NCBI RefSeq assembly: GCF_010500965.1
Contig: NZ_QVMI01000038.1
Location: 21,553-85,552, forward strand
Origin: Bacteroides sp. 51
Lineage (GTDB): Bacteria > Bacteroidota > Bacteroidia > Bacteroidales > Bacteroidaceae
Direction: 5' to 3'
DNA: 64,000 nt
The notes under the pieces were generated by a model, which saw nothing but the letters and a program-made list of their open reading frames with translations, made no database searches and was not told where the DNA came from. Positions 36,643 to 46,495 of the stretch are shown piece by piece. Made by a program: the position numbers and the translations under genes. Numbering within the stretch: position 1 is the stretch's first letter; every line of letters begins with the position of its first letter.

Positions 36643-37521
36643 ATGATACAATCAATGACTGGTTATGGCAGAGCGATGACCGAACTTTCCGATAAAAAGA
36701 TACATGTAGAGATCAAATCTCTGAATAGTAAAGCTATGGATTTGTCTACACGTATGGCACCGGCTTATCGTGAAAAAGAAATCGAAGTACGCAACGAGGT
36801 TTCTAAAAGACTGGAACGGGGCAAGGCCGATTTTAGTCTCTGGATCGAAAAGAAAGAAAATGCAGAGGCGGCTGTAGTAATCAATCAGGCATTGTTGGGA
36901 AGCTACTATAAGCAAATTGTAGAGTCTTCGGAGAAACTCAACATCCCTCTTCCAACGGATTGGTTCCAGACTTTACTGCGTATGCCGGATGTTATGGGAA
37001 AACCTGAGATTCAGGAGCTAAGCGAAGAGGAATGGAAGGTTGTAAGCGATACGATTGCGCAAGCAATCGATCAATTGGTTGAATTCCGCAAGCAGGAAGG
37101 AAAAGCATTGGAGAAGAAATTCCGCGAGAATATCGACAATATCCGTAAGCTACTGGAAAATATTGCCCCATACGAGAAAGAACGGGTAGAAAAAGTCAGA
37201 GAACGGATTACTGATGCTCTTGAAAAGGTTATCGGCATTGATTATGATAAAAACCGCCTGGAACAGGAACTCATTTACTATATAGAGAAACTGGACATCA
37301 ACGAGGAGAAACAACGCCTCACTAATCACCTGAACTATTTCATCAAAACGATGGAAGGTGATAACGGACAGGGCAAAAAACTCGGATTCATCGCCCAGGA
37401 AATGGGACGCGAAATAAATACATTGGGAAGCAAATCCAATCACGCCGAAATGCAAAAGATCGTCGTTCAAATGAAAGACGAACTCGAACAAATCAAAGAA
37501 CAAATTCTAAACGTAATGTGA
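36643..37521 (+). CDS. yicC: YicC family endoribonuclease-like protein
   Basis: 292-aa protein of the YicC/YloC family. The family start MIQSMTGYGRA fixes the ATG at 36643 (an ATG 21 bp earlier lies in the promoter). The YicC N domain (about 1-155) includes EIKSLNSKAMDLSTRMA; the DUF1732 C domain ends NTLGSKSNHAEMQKIVVQMKDELEQIKEQ, the strongly conserved tail. E. coli YicC and B. subtilis YloC have been reported as endoribonucleases. It is followed by gmk, an order kept across many phyla. Confidence 0.95.
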   Translation: MIQSMTGYGRAMTELSDKKIHVEIKSLNSKAMDLSTRMAPAYREKEIEVRNEVSKRLERGKADFSLWIEKKENAEAAVVINQALLGSYYKQIVESSEKLNIPLPTDWFQTLLRMPDVMGKPEIQELSEEEWKVVSDTIAQAIDQLVEFRKQEGKALEKKFRENIDNIRKLLENIAPYEKERVEKVRERITDALEKVIGIDYDKNRLEQELIYYIEKLDINEEKQRLTNHLNYFIKTMEGDNGQGKKLGFIAQEMGREINTLGSKSNHAEMQKIVVQMKDELEQIKEQILNVM

Positions 37522-37600
37522 TTTCAGTTGACAGTTGACAGTTACGATGCCGTATGTTAACTGTCAACTATCAACTGTCAACTGTCAACTATCAACTGAA
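37522..37600. repeat. Heptamer-type inverted repeat (GTTGACA units) with conserved loop
   Basis: CAGTTGA/CAGTTGA units on the left (37523-37544), complementary units on the right (37558-37600). The loop CGATGCCGTAT (37545-37555) is the complement of ATACGGCATCG, one base off the ATGCGGCATCG core found elsewhere. The element starts right after the yicC stop and ends on the base before the gmk ATG. Confidence 0.92.
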
Positions 37601-38164
37601 ATGGGAAAGTTAATTATATTTTCAGCCCCTTCGGGTTCCGGTAAGTCAACGATTATCAATTATCTGTTGACCCAAGACCTGAACTTAGCCTTTTCTATAT
37701 CGGCAACAAGCCGTCCTCCCAGGGGAACAGAAGTTCACGGAGTAGAGTATTTCTTCCTTTCTCCGGATGAATTCCGGGCTTGTATAATACGCGATGAATT
37801 CCTTGAATATGAGGAAGTATACCAGGATAGATTTTATGGAACGTTAAAAGAACCCATAGAATTGCAACTTAAGTCAGGGAAAAATGTTATATTTGACGTA
37901 GATGTAGTTGGTGGAGTTAATATCAAGCAATATTACGGAGACCGTGCTTTATCGGTTTTTATTCAACCTCCATCCGTAGAAGAACTACGCAAACGATTGA
38001 CCGGGCGCGGGACAGACACGCCCGAAGTTATTGAAAGCCGCATTGCCAAAGCTGAATTCGAACTCGGTTATACCAATAAGTTTGATGTGGTTATCATTAA
38101 TGATGATCTGGAAAAAGCGCAGGCCGAGGCTTTACAAATAGTAAAAGACTTTTTGGCAAAATGA
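37601..38164 (+). CDS. gmk: Guanylate kinase
   Basis: 187-aa enzyme that phosphorylates GMP to [21 protein letters not shown] gives the P-loop at the N-terminus; [20 protein letters not shown] and [19 protein letters not shown] form the GMP-binding site; [15 protein letters not shown] follows. The start at 37601 is set by the family; a longer in-frame reading would be encoded by the inverted repeat (repeated residues CQLST). The ribosome therefore meets repeat sequence, with no Shine-Dalgarno, ahead of the ATG. Stop overlaps nadD start (ATGA). Confidence 0.95.
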   Translation: MGKLIIFSAPSGSGKSTIINYLLTQDLNLAFSISATSRPPRGTEVHGVEYFFLSPDEFRACIIRDEFLEYEEVYQDRFYGTLKEPIELQLKSGKNVIFDVDVVGGVNIKQYYGDRALSVFIQPPSVEELRKRLTGRGTDTPEVIESRIAKAEFELGYTNKFDVVIINDDLEKAQAEALQIVKDFLAK

Positions 38165-38754
38165 TTAAAAAGATAAAAACAGGAATTTTCAGCGGGTCAT
38201 TTAATCCGATACATATCGGACATCTGGCTCTGGCGAATTATCTTTGTGAATACGAAGATCTGGATGAGGTGTGGTTTATTGTAAGTCCACTTAACCCATT
38301 CAAAACGCCTGAAAATTTACTAAATGAAGCCAAACGATTGGATTTGGTTAAAGCTGCGGTAGCAGATTATCCAAAGTTTCAGGCTTCGGATGTGGAATTA
38401 ACCCTCCCCCGTCCTTCGTACACCATCAAAACATTAGATCATTTACGTAGCACATATCCTAACCGGGACTTTACATTGATCATTGGCTCCGACAATTGGA
38501 ACTTCTTTGATAAATGGAGAGAATCCGAGCGTATCATCGAACGTTACAAAATTTTAATCTATCCGCGCCGGGCATTTACTATTGACAGGTTCTCATTGTC
38601 ATCTACCATACGCGCCGCAAAAGCCCCGCTATTGGATATCAGTTCAACCTTTATCCGCGAAGCATTGGCAGAAGGAAAAGACCTTGCTTACTTCCTGCAT
38701 CCGGCTTCATATAAGATTATTAAAGAGGAAGGATTATACCAAAAGAAAGGGTAA
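38161..38754 (+). CDS. nadD: Nicotinate-nucleotide adenylyltransferase
   Basis: 197-aa enzyme making deamido-NAD from nicotinate mononucleotide and ATP. The nucleotidyltransferase motif is [14 protein letters not shown] (HxGH), and the C-terminal [10 protein letters not shown] completes the active site; [16 protein letters not shown] is typical of NadD. Overlaps gmk by 4 bases; the yicC-gmk-nadD series forms one operon. Confidence 0.95.
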   Translation: MIKKIKTGIFSGSFNPIHIGHLALANYLCEYEDLDEVWFIVSPLNPFKTPENLLNEAKRLDLVKAAVADYPKFQASDVELTLPRPSYTIKTLDHLRSTYPNRDFTLIIGSDNWNFFDKWRESERIIERYKILIYPRRAFTIDRFSLSSTIRAAKAPLLDISSTFIREALAEGKDLAYFLHPASYKIIKEEGLYQKKG

Positions 38755-38820
38755 ATATCATTTTTTTGCCGAATAAAGATGTACTAAAAGTCGTTTTTTC
38801 TATCTTTATGCCCGGCTTAA

Positions 38821-39702
38821 ATGATAAAAATGGGAAATTCCTATACAAAACTATCTTTCGATAAGATCAGGCGAAGGGATCCGAATACGATCAATTATTC
38901 AATTTTCTCTGAGAATGCACGTCTTCCTATAGACATGTTATTCAAAGAACCGTTTATTGTTGAAGGCCTTGTTTTAGGGCTTTGCATCAAAGGCTCGGCA
39001 AAAATCAAGATTAGTTTCAATGAGTATGAATTAAAGCCGGATACAGTTTTTGTATTAATCCCCAGCCAGGTAGTTCATTTAGTTGAAAATTCGGAAGATT
39101 TCCTGATAGAATCCCTTTATATTTCTTTCGATTTTATGATCGGACTGCCATTGGAACAGGACTTTGATTCTGCATTTAACCTCAGAAAGCGTCCGTGCAT
39201 TAATATATCCAGTGAGGCTATGCAGAACTTGTTGGAATACTTCACATTCATAGTAAAGCAGTACAACCGTGCCGAACAACCTTACAGAGATACAATCATT
39301 AAAGGATTGATTTTCTCACTCCTGGCCGAATTTACAGCTATTTACAAGAACAATGCAGCAGACAGGAATATTGTTACCACGCGTCAGGAAGAACTTACCA
39401 ATGAATTTCTGAAATTGTTGATCGAGGATCATAAAGAGGAACGAAGTGTTTCTCACTATGCAGATAAGTTATATGTCACCCGCAAACATCTATCGGCTAC
39501 AGTTAAACAGGTAACAGGGCGAACTGTATTGGAATGGATACACGCCGTATTTATCACCACTACCAAAGTTTTACTGAAGAATAGCAATAAAACGATTGCG
39601 GAAATCTCAGAAGAGTTGAATTTCTCCAGTCCGTCTTTCTTCTGCCGGCTATTCAAAACACATGCCGGGATGTCTCCGATGGAGTATAGGAATCTAAATT
39701 AA
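38821..39702 (+). CDS. AraC family transcriptional regulator
   Basis: 293-aa regulator with an N-terminal cupin-like sensor domain (about 15-150, VEGLVLGLCIKGSAKIKISF ... LIPSQVVHL) and a C-terminal double HTH (about 195-293). The second HTH ends with the AraC signature FSSPSFFCRLFKTHAGMSPMEYR. A TATCTTTA box lies 18 bp upstream. A second ATG (38830) is possible. It faces no obvious target; the polyene-like cluster about 1 kb further on is on the opposite strand. Effector unknown. Confidence 0.92.
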   Translation: MIKMGNSYTKLSFDKIRRRDPNTINYSIFSENARLPIDMLFKEPFIVEGLVLGLCIKGSAKIKISFNEYELKPDTVFVLIPSQVVHLVENSEDFLIESLYISFDFMIGLPLEQDFDSAFNLRKRPCINISSEAMQNLLEYFTFIVKQYNRAEQPYRDTIIKGLIFSLLAEFTAIYKNNAADRNIVTTRQEELTNEFLKLLIEDHKEERSVSHYADKLYVTRKHLSATVKQVTGRTVLEWIHAVFITTTKVLLKNSNKTIAEISEELNFSSPSFFCRLFKTHAGMSPMEYRNLN

Positions 39703-39779
39703 TCCACACCCTCTTGTCTCTTCCTTGCCAAGGCGTTGGCACAAACGAAAGAAAAGCTAGCTAATAATACAGAGTCAGA

Positions 39780-40643
39780 CTACTTGCAAAGACTATACCC
39801 CGTTCCGTATGTCTTAGAAAGCCAAAGCCCAAAGAACCGATCATAAATCTGATACACAGCGCCTTCTTTGGTTACAAGTTCTTTTTCAAGCAATTGCCTC
39901 ACGGCCGACTGTACAGAACTCGCCGAATACAAACCATGTTTCTTTATAAAATCCGCAGAAGTGATCTCGGATGCTTTTCCTTCTTTCGCTATAGAAAAAA
40001 GAACTTCTTTCTGACGCTCAGACAACATGGAAACCATACTTTGATAAACCGTCTTGCCAGATTCAACTGTCATATGCAAAATTTGGTCTGCCTCAGTTAT
40101 CGACATTTCATCATTACCGTCTGATTGTTCATAGATACGGTTAAAGAGCGTTTGCATATACCACGTATGTCCCTCCAGCAAGTTGTATATACACGTAATA
40201 CACTCATCCGTAATTTTCTTTCCGCCTCTTTTAAAATGTTTATGAACAAATTTACAGTAAGGTTCAAGCCCTATTGGATCGAGATTTAAAAAAGATGCAC
40301 TCTGATAAAATGGTCTTGATGCTGAGAAAAAGATATTCTGCATCATATGCCACTGACTGCCAGAGAATACGAAGGTAGTATTCTTACATTTCTGAATATA
40401 GGTACGCAGGATAGCTTCTACATTTTCTTCGGGGTACTTAGCTATCTGCTGAAATTCATCGATCGCTACGACACAAGGTTTGTCGGCCGATTCGAGATAG
40501 ATAAAGATTTCTTCCAGAGACAATAACGGTTGCCGGATATCTCCGATACCAATATCAAAAACAGGCTGCCATATACGGTTATCACTTTTTAGATTATTGC
40601 AAATATAATAATTGCAGATTAGATAAATATCATAAAAGTGGGA
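39780..40643 (-). pseudogene. Remnant of an AAA (archaeal-type) ATPase
   Basis: The C-terminal part of a STAND/arCOG-type ATPase remains. Walker B is clear (KPCVVAIDEFQQIA), sensor-like FVFSGSQWHMM and a C-terminal winged-helix region (RQKEVLFSIAKEG ... YDRFFGLWL) follow. No Walker A or N-terminus exists: the open frame runs back only to an in-frame stop at 40644, and its first codons (with WQPVFDIG) look like a shortened family N-terminal half. The first possible start is a TTG at 40523, giving 247 aa. A full family member is about 380 aa. It is probably decaying; the surrounding DNA is A/T-rich. Confidence 0.75.
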
Positions 40644-40717
40644 TCATTTTCTATTTATAAAAACTTCAGTCAGATAAATTAATCTGAATCTAATCTATTT
40701 CTATCCAATCTCAGTAA

Positions 40718-41446
40718 TTAAGTATATAGCCCGCCATTAATAGAAATGACATCGCCTGTAATATAACCCGCTTGTTCGGAGGCTAGGAAGCCTACCAGGG
40801 CGGCAACCTCTTCTGCCTGTCCGAAACGTCCTACCGGAATCATTTTCTTCAATGTATCTTCATCCAGATCCTGGGTCATATCGGTAGCGATATATCCCGG
40901 AGCAACGGCATTCACAGTTACTTTGCGGGGACCGACTTCCTGAGCCAATGCTTTCGTTGCGCCGATAACTGCCGCTTTAGCGGCCGAATAGTTTGTTTGT
41001 CCCGGCAAGCCTTTTATCCCCGACAGGGAAACCATATTAATGATACGTCCGAAACGTTTGCTCAACATATCTTTAAGCAATTTGCGGGTAACCAGGAAGA
41101 ATCCATTCAAACTGGTGTTGATTACATCATTCCACTGTTCGTCTTGCATGAAGATCATCATCGCATCCTGACGTATACCTGCATTGTTTACCAACACGGC
41201 AATATAATCTTCGGGATGCTCTTTTTTCCATGTATCGAGTGCCAGTTCTACGTCGGCTGCGACAGCCACATCAAAAGGAAGCAATTCGGCCTTGACGCCT
41301 TTCTCTTCGACTAAACGTTGAGTTTCCAGCGCAGCTTCTTTATTGGATGCATAGTTAATTATGATTGGATATCCCATATCTGCCAGTTGCAGACACACGG
41401 CACGGCCTATTCCACGGCTGCCACCGGTTACAAGTGCATACTTCAT
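40718..41446 (-). CDS. fabG: 3-Oxoacyl-ACP reductase FabG-like
   Basis: 242-aa short-chain dehydrogenase that reduces 3-oxoacyl chains with NADPH. Cofactor motif GGSRGIGRAV, NNAGIR, catalytic Ser in SLSGIKG and Tyr-x3-Lys in NYSAAKAA, and the C-terminal ITGDVISINGGLY are all intact. Because it is the last gene of an operon with its own ACP, ketosynthase and acyltransferase, it more likely serves that pathway than housekeeping fatty acid synthesis. A 74-bp palindromic repeat separates it from the LolA-like gene. Confidence 0.92.
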   Translation of the reverse strand: MKYALVTGGSRGIGRAVCLQLADMGYPIIINYASNKEAALETQRLVEEKGVKAELLPFDVAVAADVELALDTWKKEHPEDYIAVLVNNAGIRQDAMMIFMQDEQWNDVINTSLNGFFLVTRKLLKDMLSKRFGRIINMVSLSGIKGLPGQTNYSAAKAAVIGATKALAQEVGPRKVTVNAVAPGYIATDMTQDLDEDTLKKMIPVGRFGQAEEVAALVGFLASEQAGYITGDVISINGGLYT

Positions 41447-41457
41447 TATATTTATTT

Positions 41458-41531
41458 TGTAGGGGCGGTTCGCGAACCACCCAATGATTATTTATCGTTT
41501 ATATTTGGGCGGTTCACGAACCGCCCCTACA
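41458..41531. repeat. GTAGGGGCGG palindromic repeat, copy 3
   Basis: Arms 41458-41482 and about 41507-41531, with two mismatches; spacer AATGATTATTTATCGTTTATATTT differs from other copies. It lies inside the operon, between the LolA-like gene and fabG, so it might stabilise or attenuate the transcript. Confidence 0.85.
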
Positions 41532-41536
41532 TGTTA

Positions 41537-42166
41537 TCATTTCTTTGCAGGAGTAAAGTACTTCTCATCAATGGTTTGATTCATTACTTTATTCTTCAGT
41601 TCATACACAGTATAACTACCATCAGCTTCTTTGGTTCTGAGAACAGAAAGCGTCAGATCGGATTTACTATAATGTACAATTACTTTCTTAATATTACTTT
41701 TATTGACTTTGCTGTCAATATCGGCCGTAATAACATAGTACTTGGCCTCTTCCGAACAAGTAATTTTGCTTGCACCCATTTGCAACATTCCGCCCTGCAA
41801 GCTGGCTGTAAGAATGTTCTTCATGCCGCGCATCTTTGCATTGGCTTTAGCAGATACTTCGCGTTTCTTGCCCGAAGCCACCATAATGCACCGGTCTTCA
41901 TTGATCAGCATTAAATCACCAGCCGGATCGGTATACCACAACGCCATTTTCTCCGGTTTACCATAATAAAGTTTCCCGTTAGACTTGATGTCTTCACCCA
42001 GAATGGCCATATGTTTTACCTGATCAAAATCACTTGTCATGCTGGTATTCTTTATGTTAGCCTGATTGACTTTTTCCAGTATAGCAAAATCAGCATCACT
42101 TATTGTTTGAGCCTGAGCTAAAGTGCAAGCAAGAAACAGGATAATCAAAAGACTGAATTTCTTCAT
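41537..42166 (-). CDS. LolA-like outer-membrane lipoprotein carrier protein
   Basis: 209-aa periplasmic protein (signal peptide ending LAQAQ). The fold is that of LolA: an open beta-barrel with GKLYYGKPEKMALWYTDPAGDLMLINED, as in the LolA_like family. In aryl polyene clusters a LolA-type protein accompanies the MMPL exporter and is thought to ferry lipid product across the periplasm. That role is inferred from position between exporter, oxidoreductase and FabG genes. It is unlikely to be the general LolA, since it sits in a secondary pathway operon. Confidence 0.85.
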   Translation of the reverse strand: MKKFSLLIILFLACTLAQAQTISDADFAILEKVNQANIKNTSMTSDFDQVKHMAILGEDIKSNGKLYYGKPEKMALWYTDPAGDLMLINEDRCIMVASGKKREVSAKANAKMRGMKNILTASLQGGMLQMGASKITCSEEAKYYVITADIDSKVNKSNIKKVIVHYSKSDLTLSVLRTKEADGSYTVYELKNKVMNQTIDEKYFTPAKK

Positions 42167-42185
42167 AATAGTTCGTTTATAATAT

Positions 42186-43655
42186 TTATAATTCTTTTAA
42201 TACATTCTCCATTCCGGCAACTTTTGCACAAGTCAGAATAGAAGTCATAGAAACACCCAGGATACCATGCAAGTTTAGGTTCTGGCCTGTTAAGAACAAA
42301 TTAGGGACTTGGGTTTGAGGCGCCAGAATGGTCAATAATGCATTATTATAATCCTTGCGGATGCCATACGCCGAGCCTTTCCAGGTACCTGTATAATCAC
42401 GATAAGTTAAGGGAGTTGTAGTGTGGAAACGTTCAATATTATCGCGCAACCCAGGCATACGTCCGGCAACCAATTGCAGGCATTCTTCGGCTACGCGTTG
42501 CTTAAATGCTTTATATTCTTCTCCCCGTTTGCCTACGGTAGTATCTGCCCACTGTTCAACTTCCTCCCAGTACATCGGCGTCAGGATATCTATATTATTG
42601 GTAAACCCCGTTCCATCCTTTGGAAATCGATAACTAACCAATGCAGATGTTTTTGAACTACCGAGGCGATAACCATGGTTCCATACATCGTTATTGTTGT
42701 AGATAAACAGGTTTCTGTTCAGGTAAGGAACCGTATGCTCTTTCAACTGCAAATGCAGTGTAAACATGCCGTACGTATTATCAAGTCCCGAAATACGGTT
42801 CCGGTAAATCTTACGGAGATGCTGGCTTTCCGGTATCAGGGAAAGAGTCAACGCGGGATGCACATCGGATATGACGTATCTTCCTTCAACCCGTTCTTCA
42901 TCATTATATTCTACCGAAGTAATTCGTCCTTCTTTCTCAATGATACGGGTTACTTCGGCTTTCGTCAGGATGGTACCACCCATCCGGCGAATGTTTTCGG
43001 CCAATTTATCTGCGATCAACGAACCACCTCCATTCAGTCTCCATGAACTTTGGATAAAGGAATTATTGATCTGCGCAAATACATACAAAGGAAGTTTCTC
43101 CGGACAAAGCTCCATAGTCAGTGAAGCACCCGAAAGAACATTCCGTAACGCCGGATCGTCAATCGTTTCCTGCAAAAAGTGATATGCGGAGCGTTCAAAT
43201 AAACTGGCCTTAAATTGATCATCCTTGTGTGTAAAGCTATCGGCAATACCATCACCCACTCGCTTCAGGAAGTTTGTGTAGTTCTGTAACTGCCGGCGTT
43301 GATGCGGGAAACGTTCGGAAAGGGTTTCAACAAAACGATCATGACCGGAAGGCAACAGGTAGGAAGTATCGTTAAGAACAACTTCGGCAAAACCGTTCTC
43401 ATCCATTCTATGCCAAGGCAAGTCGAGCAAGTCGAAATAGCGGAAAAGCCGGTGGAGATATTGCCCCTCATCCAGTCCGCCAACATAATGGAATCCGGTA
43501 TCAAAGAGCGTTCCTCCGCGTTTAAAGGTTTGAAGGCAGCCGCCTAGTTGGGCATTCTTTTCCAAAATGCAAACGTTATATCCTTGTTTAGTAAGGATAT
43601 AGCCACATTCCAGTCCACCTAGTCCACTGCCAATTATGATTACGTCGTACATCAC
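42186..43655 (-). CDS. Phytoene desaturase (CrtI)-like FAD oxidoreductase
   Basis: 489-aa FAD enzyme. The N-terminal dinucleotide fold is IIGSGLGGLECGYILTKQGYNVCILEKNAQLGGCLQTF; the C-terminal FAD-binding segment is NLFLTGQNLNLHGILGVSMTSI. This matches the CrtI/retinol saturase family, which desaturates or saturates conjugated chains. Within a ketosynthase/ACP cluster it would tailor an acyl or polyene chain. No phytoene synthase is present, so carotenoid synthesis is not supported. Starts with two Met codons; either may be used. 10 bp from the MMPL gene. Confidence 0.9.
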   Translation of the reverse strand: MMYDVIIIGSGLGGLECGYILTKQGYNVCILEKNAQLGGCLQTFKRGGTLFDTGFHYVGGLDEGQYLHRLFRYFDLLDLPWHRMDENGFAEVVLNDTSYLLPSGHDRFVETLSERFPHQRRQLQNYTNFLKRVGDGIADSFTHKDDQFKASLFERSAYHFLQETIDDPALRNVLSGASLTMELCPEKLPLYVFAQINNSFIQSSWRLNGGGSLIADKLAENIRRMGGTILTKAEVTRIIEKEGRITSVEYNDEERVEGRYVISDVHPALTLSLIPESQHLRKIYRNRISGLDNTYGMFTLHLQLKEHTVPYLNRNLFIYNNNDVWNHGYRLGSSKTSALVSYRFPKDGTGFTNNIDILTPMYWEEVEQWADTTVGKRGEEYKAFKQRVAEECLQLVAGRMPGLRDNIERFHTTTPLTYRDYTGTWKGSAYGIRKDYNNALLTILAPQTQVPNLFLTGQNLNLHGILGVSMTSILTCAKVAGMENVLKEL

Positions 43656-43665
43656 AGTTCAAATG

Positions 43666-46143
43666 TTATTTCTTATTTGAAGGAGCATCATTCTTTGGCT
43701 TCCGGTAACGGGGAAGCAAAGAAAACAGGAACGGCAATAGTGTATAAGCAATCAGCAATGTAGCTCCCATACCGATTAAAGTAGCCACTCCAATAGAAGA
43801 TATAGCCGGATGCACTGCAAACAATAAAGAAGAGGTTACAATGATCAGAACGACTGCCGATAGGAATATGGCCGTTTTATGGTATTTCAATGTAGATTCT
43901 CCTGTTCGGTGTTTAATCAACAACCCATCCATAATAAATATACTATAGTCTACTCCTACCCCAAATATAAAGGTGGAAATTACGATATTGATCAGATTAA
44001 ATTCCATACCCAGAAACACCATAGCACCCAAAACAATATACCAACTCAGTCCCATGGGCAAGAAAGCAATCAATGCCAATGGAATATTGCGATAAGACAA
44101 CAACAAGACAACCAATACAAACAAGGAAGATATGCCTAATGTTGTATTGAAGTCCTTGTGCATCACTTTTACCATATCATTTGTATAGTACATCGCATCA
44201 ATCACCACAAACTGTGGATTGCCTTTGACTATATCACCGCCTACTTCCACTAACTCCTCCCGGTTCATTTGCACGGGAACAAATACCATATAACGGTTAT
44301 CGGTATATTCGATAATATTTTCTAATATTTCATCAGGTATAACACCTGCTTCAAATAACGAAACCGGCTCGTAATCCGTATCCAGCATATCAAAGAAAGA
44401 AGTGAATATAGCCGGGGCGAACTTATATTTATTACCGGCCTCAACAACATTCTTACGCATTTCTTTTTTTCGGGTATCTGTCCAATAATGATTCCATTCG
44501 TCTATCCGGTGTTGCTGCTCGCCAGTTGGAATAAACAGTGAAGCGGGAGCAGAATAGCCTTTTATCAGGTCTTCTTTCTTTAATTGATCCAACTTATCAC
44601 ACAACTGTGCATTGTAGATCAAGGCTGAATCCAGATCTTGCGATACAGACGCAAAGTAAACGGTAGAGTAATTCCCAGTTGTTTTTGCAGCCAGCAAATC
44701 GCGCGATTTCATCACCCGCGGGTCATTATATCCAATGTTACGCAAATCGGAATCAAACTGCACTTTATCGGAAACAAAAAAGCAAACAATACTGATAATA
44801 ACAATCAGCCCGATCAGCCATTTTTGCTTCTCGTACGGATAGTTATTAATCTTTTCGAGTATCTCAAATGCCTTATCCGACCTGCGGTTGTTCTTCTGAT
44901 TAAAGAACTGAGGCAGGAATATCAGGCAGAATATAGTTGTGCCCACCAACCCAAGCGAAGCAAACAGACCGAAGTCTTGCAGCAACTCAGATTTAGTCAA
45001 TAATAATCCCATAAAAGCACCAATGGTAGTCAGAGAGCCAAGAATAACAGGCCTGGTCTGATCTTTCAAGACTTTTTCAGGATCACTTATATATTTAAAG
45101 TGGGTAATTACATGCAAACAATAACTAAAAGCAACCCCCATAACAATCGCACCAATCCCCATAGCCATTAACGACATACTACCTTTCATCAAATAGATAA
45201 TGGATAAGGCGAAAATAACACCATAACCAACCGGAAGTACCAGATAAAGGATATTCGATTTGTTCCTGAAACAAATCAACAGGATAACAGCAACCAAAAG
45301 CAAGGATATAGAGATGGTCACTAACAAGTCTTTTTTGATCTGCCGGGAGTTGTAGACGCTTTGAACCGGCGCGCCGTGATAGAGTATTTCAATCTCCGGA
45401 TTTTCTTTCTGAAAATGTTGTATCTCTTCTTCGATCATATCCGACAAGCGGATACCCTGTTTAGAATCGAACGCTTTGAAGTTCGGCGAAAGGAAAGCGA
45501 TTGCTACCGTTGTATCGGCAGTAAAAATATGGTTATTGTACAACGCATAGCTACCACCTAAACCGGAAGTCATTCCCTTAGCTTTCGACAAAAAGAGATT
45601 ACGCAAAGCGATAGGGTCCTGAGTAATCAGGTCCTTGTAAATCATACCGGCAGAAGAGCGCAACAAGGAATAATTCTCCTCCATTTGCTTTTCTACCTGT
45701 GTTTTCTCCATAATGGAATCCAACCGGATATAGTCCGATTCTTCCAGATAAGCCGGCACGTTCTCGTATAAGAACGCGATGCCGTTTTGCATCAGATCTT
45801 CATCAATCTGATAAAGCACGTTATGAATGGCATTATGAGTGCTATCTTTATCAAACAATGCCTGCACAAAGGCATCACAAGCCTCTGTAAGTTCATCCGG
45901 CCCAACCTCATCGGACAATGGATTGAACAGGATGAATATTTTATCTTTTACTTTAAGATTGGAAAAAACCAGTTCTTCCGCCCCACCCTCTTCTGCCGAA
46001 GGAAGCAACTTGGAGATATCTTCCTCGAAGTTGATCTTCAGGCTAAACCAGGTGCAGCACGCCGTTGTCAGTAGCAGTATACTATAAAAAACTACCTTAT
46101 GACTATTGAAGAAACGATATATTGCTATAGTGATTTTTTCCAT
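43666..46143 (-). CDS. MMPL/RND family lipid exporter
   Basis: 825-aa inner-membrane transporter with two halves, each a large periplasmic loop and about six membrane helices (first helix about 17-35; blocks near 270-430 and 680-810). It resembles the exporters of aryl polyene and hopanoid clusters. Its repeated YGVIFALSIIYLMKGSMSLMAMGIGAIVMGVAFSY-type helices hold the GVGVDYSIF and similar proton-relay segments (FIFGVGVDYSIFIMDG). It likely moves the cluster's lipid product to the outer leaflet or to the LolA-like carrier. Confidence 0.9.
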   Translation of the reverse strand: MEKITIAIYRFFNSHKVVFYSILLLTTACCTWFSLKINFEEDISKLLPSAEEGGAEELVFSNLKVKDKIFILFNPLSDEVGPDELTEACDAFVQALFDKDSTHNAIHNVLYQIDEDLMQNGIAFLYENVPAYLEESDYIRLDSIMEKTQVEKQMEENYSLLRSSAGMIYKDLITQDPIALRNLFLSKAKGMTSGLGGSYALYNNHIFTADTTVAIAFLSPNFKAFDSKQGIRLSDMIEEEIQHFQKENPEIEILYHGAPVQSVYNSRQIKKDLLVTISISLLLVAVILLICFRNKSNILYLVLPVGYGVIFALSIIYLMKGSMSLMAMGIGAIVMGVAFSYCLHVITHFKYISDPEKVLKDQTRPVILGSLTTIGAFMGLLLTKSELLQDFGLFASLGLVGTTIFCLIFLPQFFNQKNNRRSDKAFEILEKINNYPYEKQKWLIGLIVIISIVCFFVSDKVQFDSDLRNIGYNDPRVMKSRDLLAAKTTGNYSTVYFASVSQDLDSALIYNAQLCDKLDQLKKEDLIKGYSAPASLFIPTGEQQHRIDEWNHYWTDTRKKEMRKNVVEAGNKYKFAPAIFTSFFDMLDTDYEPVSLFEAGVIPDEILENIIEYTDNRYMVFVPVQMNREELVEVGGDIVKGNPQFVVIDAMYYTNDMVKVMHKDFNTTLGISSLFVLVVLLLSYRNIPLALIAFLPMGLSWYIVLGAMVFLGMEFNLINIVISTFIFGVGVDYSIFIMDGLLIKHRTGESTLKYHKTAIFLSAVVLIIVTSSLLFAVHPAISSIGVATLIGMGATLLIAYTLLPFLFSLLPRYRKPKNDAPSNKK

Positions 46144-46154
46144 CTCAACTAAAT

Positions 46155-46400
46155 TTATGCACTGATACGCTCGTGGATAAAGTCATACAGACTATCGAAT
46201 GTCTGAATGCTTGCCACTTCCTGGCTCTTGATCTTCACACCGAATGTTTGTTCGATCAATGCCACCATATCCACCAGGCTCAAACTATCCAGTTGCAATG
46301 TTTCCTTGATATTTGAATCAGGAGTGATATCTGCTACTTCAATTTCGAACTCTTCGGCTAATACCTCGTTTGCTTTTTCAATCAATTTCAACTTTTCCAT
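46155..46400 (-). CDS. Acyl carrier protein
   Basis: 81-aa carrier with the phosphopantetheine serine Ser39 in LQLDSLSLVDM. Four-helix ACP layout is normal and the charge is acidic. It lies between the exporter (12 bp) and ketosynthase (95 bp), so it is dedicated to this cluster rather than being the main AcpP, which usually stands beside fabF. The 95-bp gap before it holds a half heptamer array (GTTTATA) and a TGCTATGCAG core. Confidence 0.92.
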   Translation of the reverse strand: MEKLKLIEKANEVLAEEFEIEVADITPDSNIKETLQLDSLSLVDMVALIEQTFGVKIKSQEVASIQTFDSLYDFIHERISA

Positions 46401-46495
46401 CTTATTTAAGTTTATAGTTTATAGTTGCTATGCAGATGGAATATCTACATAGTCTAATTTCAATCGTAAATCGTAAATTGCCTAATAGTAAACCA

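Noticed and set aside
37535-37600. N-terminal extension of guanylate kinase (CQLSTVNCQLST)
   Set aside because: It is encoded by the inverted repeat; the family starts at [16 protein letters not shown].
40718-43655. Carotenoid biosynthesis cluster
   Set aside because: A CrtI-like enzyme is present, but no phytoene synthase or prenyl synthase; ACP and ketosynthase point to an acyl chain.
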